DNA of 57,239 nt from Agathobacter sp. (GTDB taxonomy: Bacteria > Bacillota > Clostridia > Lachnospirales > Lachnospiraceae), in assembly GCA_017481285.1 (NCBI GenBank), contig JAFUPI010000021.1, positions 1-57,239 of the forward strand. The letters run 5' to 3'. Positions within the stretch are counted from its first letter, which is position 1; every line of letters starts with the position of its first letter. Below the pieces are notes generated by a model that had not been told where the DNA came from, did not search any database, and saw only the letters and a list, made by a program, of their open reading frames with translations. Shown here piece after piece: positions 16,845 to 24,696 of the stretch. The translations under genes were made by a program, and so were the position numbers.

Positions 16845-18266
16845 TTAGAATCGGAAATCTCTCTTTCCGTCTGCAATATTGTGAATGTATTCGGTGGCAG
16901 TGGCTTTTACCTTTGGATTTGGAATCTTTTCCAACTCCTGTTCAATAAGCTTATTGCCGATTTCTTTGGTTTCCGGACTTGCATAGTCCTCTAAATATTC
17001 CTTCAATGTCATCAAAGCATTTGGATGACAACAATTCAAAATCTGCATATTTTTGCAAAGAGTCATGAAGCGGTCTCCCGTTCTGCCTTCGCGATAACAA
17101 GCAGTACAGAAGCTTGGGATATGTCCCATCTTCATCAGCCAATTTACCACTTCATCCAAGGTTCGATTGTCACTGACATCAAACTGTGCACTTGTTACTT
17201 CCTCTTCTGTCTCAGGTTCTGCATAACCGCCAACACTGGTACGGGAAGCTCCACTAATCTGTGATACCCCCAGTGGCAATACTTTTTCACGTACCGCCTG
17301 TGATTCACGGGTCGAAATAATCATACCTGTATATGGCACAGAAATACGAATCAACGCACAAATCTTCGCAAAGGTATCGTCATCAATACCATTGTCAAAG
17401 GTATCCGGATCAATGTCATCTGCACGTTTCAAACGTGGCACGCTAATCGTATGTGGCCCTACCCCATGCACCGCTTCTAAATGCTCTGCATGCATCAAAA
17501 GTCCTGCAAATTCATAGCGGTACAATTCCAATCCAAACAATACTCCAAGACCTACATCATCAATGCCACCTTCCATGGCTCTATCCATAGCTTCGGTATG
17601 ATACGCATAGTCATGCTTTGGTCCTGTTGGATGCAGTTCCTCATAACTCTTTTTATTGTAGGTTTCCTGGAATAAAATATAAGTACCGATTCCTGCATCG
17701 TGCAGTTTACGGTAATTTTCTACTGTAGTAGCTGCAATATTTACATTGACACGGCGAATGGCACCATTTTTATGTTTGATACTGTAAATCGTATCAATGC
17801 ACTCTAATATGTACTCAATCGGATTATTTACAGGGTCTTCCCCTGCTTCAATGGCGAGACGTTTGTGTCCCATATCCTGCAAAGCAATTACTTCCTTTGC
17901 TACTTCTTCCTGTGTCAGTTTCTTTCTCGCAATATGTTTATTTTTCAAATGATATGGACAGTACACACATCCATTTACGCAGTAATTGGATAAATACAAT
18001 GGCGCAAACATAACGATACGATTGCCATAGTAATCTTCTTTGATTTGTTTCGCCAAATCATACATTTCCTGTATCTTATCTTCCATATCACAAGCAAGGA
18101 GTACAGACGCTTCTCTATGATTCAAGCCTTTTCGCTCTCTTGCCTTATTTAAAATAGCATCGATTAATTCCACGTTTTCTTTGTTCGCATCAGCATATGC
18201 CAATGTTTCCAAAATCTCTTCATCTGAAATAAATTCTTCTGCTTTTAATGATTTTACATCGTACAT
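16845..18266 (-). CDS. hydG: [FeFe] hydrogenase maturase HydG (radical SAM)
   Basis: Radical SAM tyrosine lyase that makes the CO and CN ligands of the H-cluster. The SAM cluster motif is in NYCVNGCVYCPYHLKN (CxxxCxYC form). The second C-terminal cluster motif is in CTACYREGRTGDRFM followed by a third Cys about 20 residues on. At 473 aa it has the usual length. I prefer ATG 18266 (MYDVKSLKAEEF); a TTG further up overlaps the hydE stop. Confidence 0.95.
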   Translation of the reverse strand: MYDVKSLKAEEFISDEEILETLAYADANKENVELIDAILNKARERKGLNHREASVLLACDMEDKIQEMYDLAKQIKEDYYGNRIVMFAPLYLSNYCVNGCVYCPYHLKNKHIARKKLTQEEVAKEVIALQDMGHKRLAIEAGEDPVNNPIEYILECIDTIYSIKHKNGAIRRVNVNIAATTVENYRKLHDAGIGTYILFQETYNKKSYEELHPTGPKHDYAYHTEAMDRAMEGGIDDVGLGVLFGLELYRYEFAGLLMHAEHLEAVHGVGPHTISVPRLKRADDIDPDTFDNGIDDDTFAKICALIRISVPYTGMIISTRESQAVREKVLPLGVSQISGASRTSVGGYAEPETEEEVTSAQFDVSDNRTLDEVVNWLMKMGHIPSFCTACYREGRTGDRFMTLCKNMQILNCCHPNALMTLKEYLEDYASPETKEIGNKLIEQELEKIPNPKVKATATEYIHNIADGKRDFRF

Positions 18267-18277
18267 TTCGTCACTCT

Positions 18278-19318
18278 CTAACAATAATCTCCACGGTCAC
18301 AAACTAATTCATAACCAATATTTTTTATTCTTAGCTGCAGATTCGCATCTCCTTCTGCCGCCTCATCGCCTGAACATGCTTTATTATCATATAATTTATA
18401 TTTATCTCGGACATCTACTGGTGACAAATTTGGCATCACTACATTAGCTCCTGCTAAAATTCCCAATTCACGTCCCTGCTTATGTATCGTTCCAAGTGCT
18501 GTTGTCGCAGGAAGCAGTACATGCGGATGAATCAATCGGATCATTGCCAAAAGGCGTAGGGTCATTTCCAATGTACCAGCCTTTTCCTTTGCAAAAGGAG
18601 TATCCTGTTGTGGAATAAACGGACCGATTCCCACCATATGAGGCTCTAACGCTTTGATAAACATCAAATCTTCATACAATGTTTCTATGGTCTGATATGA
18701 CGATCCCACCATAAAACCACAACCAACCTGATATCCAATTTCTTTCAAATCCCAAAGACATTGCTTACGGTTTACCAGACTTAATTCTGTTGGATGAAGT
18801 CTGCCGTAATGCTCCTCATTCGCAGTCTCATGACGAAGCAAATAGCGATTTGCTCCTGCATCAAAATATTTCTGATAGCTTTCCTTTGATTTTTCTCCGA
18901 TTGATAGAGTAATCGCAGAATCTGGAAATTTTTCTCGAACAGAACTTACTATATCACAAATCCTCTCATCTGTAAAATATCCATCTTCTCCGCCCTGTAA
19001 AACAAAGGTGCGATATCCCAGTTCATAACCACGTTTGCAACATTCCAGAATAATTTCTTTTTCTAATCGATACCGTTCTACGCAATTATTACTTCTTCGA
19101 ATCCCACAATAATAACAATCGTTTTTACAGTAGTTTGTGAATTCAATAAGACCTCGTTTGAATACCTTTTTCCCATAGACCTTATCTGCCACCTCTCTGG
19201 CCTGTCCATAAAGGAAATTCAACTCTTCTTCCGAAGCATTCCCCAAAAGAATTCTCAATTGCTCCACTGTTATATTCTGTTTTTCTCGAACCTCATTTAC
19301 TGTAAATATATAACTCAT
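18278..19318 (-). CDS. hydE: [FeFe] hydrogenase maturase HydE (radical SAM)
   Basis: Radical SAM enzyme of the BioB/HydE group, 346 aa, that takes part in building the azadithiolate bridge of the H-cluster. The SAM cluster motif is YCKNDCYYCGIR; YRTFVLQGGED and the C-terminal ALGTIHKQGRELGILAGANVVMPNLSP region are typical of HydE and distinguish it from BioB. First gene of the hydE-hydG-hydF run. Confidence 0.94.
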   Translation of the reverse strand: MSYIFTVNEVREKQNITVEQLRILLGNASEEELNFLYGQAREVADKVYGKKVFKRGLIEFTNYCKNDCYYCGIRRSNNCVERYRLEKEIILECCKRGYELGYRTFVLQGGEDGYFTDERICDIVSSVREKFPDSAITLSIGEKSKESYQKYFDAGANRYLLRHETANEEHYGRLHPTELSLVNRKQCLWDLKEIGYQVGCGFMVGSSYQTIETLYEDLMFIKALEPHMVGIGPFIPQQDTPFAKEKAGTLEMTLRLLAMIRLIHPHVLLPATTALGTIHKQGRELGILAGANVVMPNLSPVDVRDKYKLYDNKACSGDEAAEGDANLQLRIKNIGYELVCDRGDYC

Positions 19319-19352
19319 TTTTTCTATCCCATATAAAAGATTTCAATGAGAT

Positions 19353-19361
19353 ATTATAACA
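19353..19361 (-). promoter_or_regulatory. Extended -10 promoter of hydE
   Basis: TGTTATAAT on the minus strand, 35 nt before the hydE ATG; -35 not clear. Confidence 0.55.
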
Positions 19362-19383
19362 TGAGTTTATATATAAATAAAAT

Positions 19384-19432
19384 AAAAAAGACAGAAAGCC
19401 CTAGTTTTGCAAACTTTCGGAGCTTTCTGCCC
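19384..19432 (-). terminator. Terminator of the antiporter gene at 19457
   Basis: Extended hairpin: CAGAAAGC (19392-19399) with GCTTTCTG (19422-19429) and an inner 5-bp stem, then TTTTTT on the minus strand. Confidence 0.8.
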
Positions 19433-19456
19433 TTTTTATGTATTTCTTAATAGTTT

Positions 19457-20389
19457 TTAACCTAACTGTAATAAGTATACAAGGTATGCTGCGTAGCAAA
19501 CTAACATGAAGATACCCCATGGACGGTTAAGTTCACGTTTTCTAATTGTTGCAACCCAAAGAAGCACACCAGCAAGTACTGCGATAACACCATCAAATAA
19601 GAATGATGCCTGATAAGGAATTGGTGTAATAAGAGCACTTGTTCCTAATACGAAAAGGATGTTGAAGATGTTTGAACCTACGATGTTACCAATTGCGATA
19701 TCCGCATTACCTTTTCTAGCTGCTGTAACAGAAGCTACTAATTCTGGAAGTGATGTTCCTAAAGCTACGATAGTAAGACCAATGAATTTTTCACTGATAC
19801 CGATAGCTGTTGCAATTGCTGTTGCTGCATTTACAGATACATTAGCACCTAAAACTACTACTACACCACCTGCGATGATGAAAAGAAGTAGTTTCCAAAC
19901 AGGTCTTTCTTCGGTTGCTTCTTCTTCTGTACCTTTTTTTGCCAAAATATATAAGTAAATAAGATATGCAATAAAGCAAATCCAGAAAATGACACCTTCA
20001 AAAAAAGTAAGTTCATTTCCTGACATACCTAATACAATAAGAAGTACTGTAATTGCCAACATAAATGGCATTTCAATCATAAGTGTTGATTTCTGTACCG
20101 CCACTGTAGCAATAACACCTGTAATACCAAGAATAATTAAGATATTTAAAATATTACTACCTACTACGTTACCAACAGCGATATCTGCTGCACCACTCAT
20201 AGCACCTGTAATAGAAACAGCTGCTTCTGGAGCTGATGTCCCCATAGCTACGATTGTAAGGCCTACTACCAACTGAGGGATACCGAATTTTGTTGCAATA
20301 CCAGCTGCACCATCTACGAAATAGTCAGCACCTTTTACTAACATAAAAAATCCAAGAGCTAATAAGCCAATCTGAATAATTAATTCCAT
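19457..20389 (-). CDS. Calcium/sodium antiporter, paralogue 1
   Basis: CaCA superfamily exchanger (YrbG type), 310 aa. The two inverted alpha repeats are visible: GLTIVAMGTSAPEAAVSITGAMSGAADIAVGNVVGSN near residue 43 and GLTIVALGTSLPELVASVTAARKGNADIAIGNIVGSN near 205, each supplying the ion-binding Glu and Asn/Ser. A hydrophilic loop with EEEATEE lies between the repeats. It is probably cotranscribed with the 45-aa peptide gene just upstream, and is closely related to the gene at 20710. Confidence 0.92.
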   Translation of the reverse strand: MELIIQIGLLALGFFMLVKGADYFVDGAAGIATKFGIPQLVVGLTIVAMGTSAPEAAVSITGAMSGAADIAVGNVVGSNILNILIILGITGVIATVAVQKSTLMIEMPFMLAITVLLIVLGMSGNELTFFEGVIFWICFIAYLIYLYILAKKGTEEEATEERPVWKLLLFIIAGGVVVVLGANVSVNAATAIATAIGISEKFIGLTIVALGTSLPELVASVTAARKGNADIAIGNIVGSNIFNILFVLGTSALITPIPYQASFLFDGVIAVLAGVLLWVATIRKRELNRPWGIFMLVCYAAYLVYLLQLG

Positions 20390-20411
20390 AATCCTATCTC
20401 CTTTTTCCTAA

Positions 20412-20549
20412 TTAATCAAACATAGAAATTCCATATTTCATTTTTCTAGCTACTTTCATTGAAATAGTTGCAACTGCAGACCAAATAAGATAAAGCGTTG
20501 GCAGACCTCCCAACAAAGCACCAAATAAAACAACTAAAATTTCAACCAT
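20412..20549 (-). CDS. Small membrane peptide, 45 aa
   Basis: Reads MVEILVVLFGALLGGLPTLY at the start, with one hydrophobic helix (about residues 3-30) and a basic tail ending GISMFD. AAAGGAG lies 9 nt before the ATG, and the stop is 23 nt before the antiporter start, so the two are probably one operon. I do not recognise a family. A regulatory or accessory subunit of the antiporter is possible but only inferred from position. Apart from this gene, the 20390-20709 gap holds the repeats and terminator listed next. Confidence 0.65.
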   Translation of the reverse strand: MVEILVVLFGALLGGLPTLYLIWSAVATISMKVARKMKYGISMFD

Positions 20550-20617
20550 GTTAAACTACTCCTTTGCTTCCTATAAATGAACGTTCAAGAACATTTTTTA
20601 TCATATAATATTCATCG

Positions 20618-20662
20618 GTTCAACAAAGAGTCGGTTAAGAAATTTCCAAAGAGATGGTAAAG
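20618..20662 (-). promoter_or_regulatory. Direct repeats upstream of the antiporter 1 operon
   Basis: On the minus strand CTTTACCATCT, CTTTGGAAATT, CTTAACCGACT and CTTTGTTGAAC follow each other at 11-12 bp steps, a spacing typical of OmpR/PhoB-type regulators. Similar repeats precede paralogue 2 (21690-21711). A possible promoter (TTGTTG, 15 bp, TATGAT) lies just downstream. Confidence 0.45.
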
Positions 20663-20692
20663 AAAAAGCACCCGCCAAAGCAGGTGCTTTTT
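20663..20692. terminator. Terminator of antiporter paralogue 2
   Basis: Stem AAAAAGCACC/GGTGCTTTTT plus inner GC/GC pairs; T-runs on both strands. Confidence 0.8.
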
Positions 20693-20709
20693 ATAGCTAT
20701 GTAATTTTA

Positions 20710-21645
20710 TTACTGCATAATTAAATATACAAAGTAGGCTGCATATCCAACAAGCATTACAATTGCCCATGGACGAGTAAGCATTTTCTTTCTAACAGTA
20801 GAAACCCAAAGAAGAACGCCAGCTAATAAAGCAACGATAGCATCTACAAGGAATGTTGCTTCATAAATAACAGGAATAATGAGTGAGCTTGTACCGATAA
20901 CGAAAAGGATATTGAAAATATTAGATCCTACGATATTACCGATAGCAATATCTGAATTTCCTTTTCTAGCTGCTGTAACAGATGTTACAAGTTCTGGAAG
21001 TGATGTACCTAAAGCTACGATGGTAAGACCGATAAAACGTTCTGACAAACCAACTGCAGCAGCAATTGTTGTAGCTGCATCTACAGTAATATCAGCACCC
21101 CAAACTACGATAACCGCACCAACAACACCTAATAAGATAAGTTTCCAAACTGGACGGTTTTCTGGTTCATTCTCCTCTTCCTGATTTCCTTTCTTTGCAA
21201 GCACAAAGAGATAAGCAAGATAAACAATGAATAATACCCAAAGAATAACACCATCGAAGAATCCTACATTTCCATCATTTAAGCCTAAGAAAGCGAAAAT
21301 AACAGTAATCACAAGCATGAATGGCATTTCTACCATAAGTGTAGACTTCTGAATAGCTACGTTTGTGATGAAACCTGTAAGACCAAGGATGATAAGGATG
21401 TTTAAGATATTACTTCCCAATACGTTACCAACCGCGATGTCAGCCGCACCATTCATTGCACCAGTAATAGAAACCGCTGCTTCTGGAGCAGATGTACCCA
21501 TAGCTACGATAGTAAGACCTACTACCAACTGTGGAATACCAAATTTTACTGCGATACCTGCAGCTCCTTCAACAAACCAGTCTGCACCTTTTACCAACAT
21601 GGTAAAGCCAACTACTAATAGAACAACTTGTAAAATTAACTCCAT
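20710..21645 (-). CDS. Calcium/sodium antiporter, paralogue 2
   Basis: Same family and layout as 19457-20389: MELILQVVLLVVGFTMLVKGADWFVEGAAG start, alpha repeats with GTSAPEAAVSITGAMNG and GTSLPELVTSVTAARKGN, 311 aa. The ATG at 21645 follows AAGGAGGA; the longer frame reaching 21732 would cross the promoter and is unlikely. It is separated from paralogue 1 by a terminator and a new promoter region, so the two are a tandem duplication with separate transcription. Confidence 0.92.
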   Translation of the reverse strand: MELILQVVLLVVGFTMLVKGADWFVEGAAGIAVKFGIPQLVVGLTIVAMGTSAPEAAVSITGAMNGAADIAVGNVLGSNILNILIILGLTGFITNVAIQKSTLMVEMPFMLVITVIFAFLGLNDGNVGFFDGVILWVLFIVYLAYLFVLAKKGNQEEENEPENRPVWKLILLGVVGAVIVVWGADITVDAATTIAAAVGLSERFIGLTIVALGTSLPELVTSVTAARKGNSDIAIGNIVGSNIFNILFVIGTSSLIIPVIYEATFLVDAIVALLAGVLLWVSTVRKKMLTRPWAIVMLVGYAAYFVYLIMQ

Positions 21646-21689
21646 AATTTCCTCCTTAAAATTAATGTTCTGATTATATTCTACTACAA

Positions 21690-21711
21690 ACACGGCAAAG
21701 AAACGGTAAAG
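21690..21711 (-). promoter_or_regulatory. Direct repeats upstream of antiporter paralogue 2
   Basis: CTTTACCGTTT and CTTTGCCGTGT abut exactly at an 11-bp period on the minus strand, matching those before paralogue 1. A TATAAT (21673-21678) lies downstream. Confidence 0.45.
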
Positions 21712-21731
21712 GATATATTTTTCAATCCCCA

Positions 21732-21760
21732 TTGACCTATATCGCTTTCTTCTTTATACT
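21732..21760 (+). promoter_or_regulatory. Sigma-A-type promoter of tldD-tldE
   Basis: TTGACC (21732-21737), 17 bp, TATACT (21755-21760), then a strong AGGAGG before the ATG at 21791. Confidence 0.75.
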
Positions 21761-21790
21761 AGAAGTAACTTGTTTTAGGAGGTTTTAGAA

Positions 21791-23173
21791 ATGTTATTAC
21801 CACAAAATTTAGTCAAAGAAGCCTTATGGAAAGCTTCTTCCACCGGTGCAGATTATGCAGAAGTATTTGCTGAATATACGAACCAGAAAAATATCAGCAT
21901 GGTTGCATCTAAAGTAGATAAAATCGCAGATGGAATTATCTCTGGTGTCGGAATCCGTATTTTTAAAGGAACCCGTTGCGTACATGGTTCCACATCTTCC
22001 TTCTCACCAGAAGCAATCCTTGCTTGTGCACAGAAAGTAGCCGATGCTCTTTCTGGAGCAAGAGAAATGGAAACTATCACACTTCGCGAACGCCGTTTTG
22101 GTGATATCCATCCAATTCGCATCGTACCTGCATCTGTTGAAAATGCAACAAAGATTGATTTACTTCGTGAAGCTAGCGAAACTGCCAAAAATTACCATAG
22201 TGATATTTCACAGGTAACTGCAAGTTTTCTGGATGTAGATCACAACATTATGATTGCCACAACCGAAGGCTTACTTGCGGAAGACCGTCAGATTCGCACT
22301 CGCATGATGGTAAATGCTGTTGCAAGTAAAAATGGTGAAAATCAGACTGGATACCATGCTCCTGGTGCACGCATGGGTATGGAATTCTATGAAACATTCG
22401 ACCCAAAATCTGTTGGTGAAGAAGCAGCTCGTCAGGCAATGGTTATGATTAATGCTGGATACATTCCAGCTGGCAAAATGCCTGTTGCTATCGGAAATGG
22501 TTTCGGTGGTGTAATCTTCCACGAAGCTTGTGGACATGGACTCGAAGCATCCAGCGTTGCATTAGGTCAGTCTGTATTCGCAGGTAAACTGGGAGAACAG
22601 ATTGCAAACCCTAAAGTAACTGCTATTGACGACGGAACCATTCCAAACGGTTGGGGTTCTATTAATATTGATGATGAAGGTACTCCATCCCAGAAGAATG
22701 TTTTAATTGAAAACGGTATCTTAAAATCATATATGATTGACAAATTAAATGGACGCCGCATGGGCATGGCTTCTACAGGTAACTGTCGTCGCCAGAGCTA
22801 TATCTATGAACCAACTTCTCGTATGACGAACACCTTTATCGCAGAAGGAAGCGATAAGAACGATGACATCATCGCTTCTATCGAATACGGTCTTTATGCT
22901 AAATCTATGGGTGGTGGCTCCGTTAACCCTGTTACCGGCGACTTCAACTTTGCTGTAAACGAAGGCTATATTGTACGAAATGGTAAGATTTGTGAAGCAG
23001 TTCGTGGTGCAACTCTTATCGGAAAAGGTGCTGAAATCCTGAAGGATATCGATATGGTAGGTCAGAACCTGGAACGTGCACAAGGCATGTGTGGTTCTTC
23101 CTCTGGAAGCATCCCAACCGATGTAGGACAGCCAATGATTCGTGTATCTTCTATCACCGTTGGCGGACGTTAA
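21791..23173 (+). CDS. tldD: TldD family metalloprotease subunit
   Basis: Catalytic subunit of the TldD/TldE zinc protease, 460 aa, which degrades unfolded or modified peptides inside a closed chamber. The HExxxH zinc site is HEACGHGLE near residue 244. The C-terminal GMCGSSSGSIPTDVGQPMIRVSSITVGG block is typical. Its partner tldE follows by 25 nt. No peptide-toxin precursor gene is visible nearby, so the substrate is unknown. Confidence 0.93.
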   Translation: MLLPQNLVKEALWKASSTGADYAEVFAEYTNQKNISMVASKVDKIADGIISGVGIRIFKGTRCVHGSTSSFSPEAILACAQKVADALSGAREMETITLRERRFGDIHPIRIVPASVENATKIDLLREASETAKNYHSDISQVTASFLDVDHNIMIATTEGLLAEDRQIRTRMMVNAVASKNGENQTGYHAPGARMGMEFYETFDPKSVGEEAARQAMVMINAGYIPAGKMPVAIGNGFGGVIFHEACGHGLEASSVALGQSVFAGKLGEQIANPKVTAIDDGTIPNGWGSINIDDEGTPSQKNVLIENGILKSYMIDKLNGRRMGMASTGNCRRQSYIYEPTSRMTNTFIAEGSDKNDDIIASIEYGLYAKSMGGGSVNPVTGDFNFAVNEGYIVRNGKICEAVRGATLIGKGAEILKDIDMVGQNLERAQGMCGSSSGSIPTDVGQPMIRVSSITVGGR

Positions 23174-23198
23174 TTTAGCAAGGAAATGAGGTAAAAAA

Positions 23199-24548
23199 AT
23201 GAATTATCAGGAATTTAAAAATGCCGTGGTAAAATATGCCACAGCAAATGAAATAAAAGACTACGAGCTTTACTATACAAAATCAGATGAAACTAGTGTA
23301 GAAATCTTCCAAACCGAAGTAAAAGGCTTTAACTCATCCAACAATTTGGGAATATGCTTCCGTTGTATCCTCAATGGACAGACCGGTTATGCTTCCACCG
23401 AAAATATGACCGAAGAAGAAGCTGAATCCATCGTGCTTCGTGCGATTGAAAACGCAAAATCCTTAGAAAGCGAAACTCCTTCTTTCATTCATAAGCAAGG
23501 CGATACTTATCTTTCATATGAAAAAGAAGAAATTGTCACTCCTTCTGCCTCTACTCTGGTAGATTTTGCTTTAGATTTACAGAAAGAAATCTATGCACAG
23601 GACGAACGTGTTATTGATGGTACACAAGCTGTTGCTGGATTTGGTTCTTTTGAAAAAGCTATTTTCAACTCAAATGGACTTGACCTGGCAGATAGCGGTA
23701 AATTTGATTATACCTATGCAATGGCAATTGTTACTGACGGAAAAGAAATGTATAATGGCATGGAAGTAAAATCTGGAAAAATGGCTGACTTTGATAAAAC
23801 AGAAGTCGCAAAAGAAGCTGTAAAAGATGCGTTATCTACCATTGGATATACTTCTGTAGACAGTGGTGCTTACACAGTAGTATTCTCTAACAAAGTAATG
23901 GCAAGTCTACTCAGTGTATACTCTTCTGTTTTCTCTGCAGAAGCTGCACAGAAAGGCTTATCTCTCTTGAAAGATAAAGAAGGCGAAATCATCGCTTCCG
24001 ATATCATTACACTGACCGATGATCCACTATATAAAGATGCTTTGAGCAAAGCCACCTTTGATGATGAAGGTGCTGCTACCTATACTAAGAATATCATTGA
24101 GAACGGTAAATTCACTACATTTCTACACAATCTTGCCACCGCTGCAAAAGCAGGCGTTAAAACCACAGGAAACGGCTATAAAGGCTCTTATTCCTCTCCT
24201 GTAGGCATCAACCACTACAGCTTTTACATTAACCCTGTAAAAGGCAGCTTAGAAGACTTATTTGCAGAAGCAGGAAATGGTATTTATATCACAGAAGTGG
24301 AAGGTATGCACGCAGGTGCGGACCCAATTTCTGGTGATTTCTCTCTTTCTTCTGGCGGTTTCCGTATCGAAGACGGCAAGAAAACCACACCTGTAAAAGG
24401 TATTACTATCTCTGGAAACTTCTTACAACTGATGAAAGATATCTCATCTGTTGGCGAAGACTTAAAGTTCAATCCTTTTGCACTTAGTGCACACAGATGC
24501 GGTTCACCATCCGTATTGGTAAAAAATATCAATATTGCAGGTAAATAA
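23199..24548 (+). CDS. tldE: TldE/PmbA family protein
   Basis: Non-catalytic partner of TldD, 449 aa. It shares the fold but lacks the HExxxH site; characteristic blocks are GICFRCILNGQTGYASTENM near residue 48 and GMHAGADPISGDFSLSSGGF near 368. It is expected to form a heterodimer with TldD, where the family's two subunits enclose the active site. Ends 37 nt before the long hairpin at 24586. Confidence 0.92.
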   Translation: MNYQEFKNAVVKYATANEIKDYELYYTKSDETSVEIFQTEVKGFNSSNNLGICFRCILNGQTGYASTENMTEEEAESIVLRAIENAKSLESETPSFIHKQGDTYLSYEKEEIVTPSASTLVDFALDLQKEIYAQDERVIDGTQAVAGFGSFEKAIFNSNGLDLADSGKFDYTYAMAIVTDGKEMYNGMEVKSGKMADFDKTEVAKEAVKDALSTIGYTSVDSGAYTVVFSNKVMASLLSVYSSVFSAEAAQKGLSLLKDKEGEIIASDIITLTDDPLYKDALSKATFDDEGAATYTKNIIENGKFTTFLHNLATAAKAGVKTTGNGYKGSYSSPVGINHYSFYINPVKGSLEDLFAEAGNGIYITEVEGMHAGADPISGDFSLSSGGFRIEDGKKTTPVKGITISGNFLQLMKDISSVGEDLKFNPFALSAHRCGSPSVLVKNINIAGK

Positions 24549-24585
24549 CAAGTAAATTTAATAAATTAGTTTTTCTAAATTTCAC

Positions 24586-24662
24586 GAACGCGTCCCGATA
24601 TTTATTCATTTATCGCTGTATTAACATAAGGCTTCTAAATGAATAAATATCGGGACGCGTTC
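24586..24662 (+). repeat. Long perfect hairpin with conserved 23-nt loop
   Basis: Arms 24586-24612 and 24636-24662 are a perfect 27-bp inverted repeat. The 23-nt loop (24613-24635) begins TCGCTGTA and ends TAAGGCTTC. It follows tldE and has a modest T-run after it, so it may terminate transcription. The same loop (20 of 23 nt, same length) occurs in the hairpin after prfC at 138-208, also in the sense of the upstream gene, but with a different stem. Confidence 0.85.
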
Positions 24663-24696
24663 TTATTTTTAAATATAAATTTACTAAATAATCCTG

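Noticed and set aside
19457-21645. Mobile-element duplication of the antiporter genes
   Set aside because: No transposase, terminal repeats or target duplications; simple tandem duplication with divergence explains it.
24586-24662. Integron attC site
   Set aside because: No integrase, no cassette array and no core-site motif; stems differ between the two copies.
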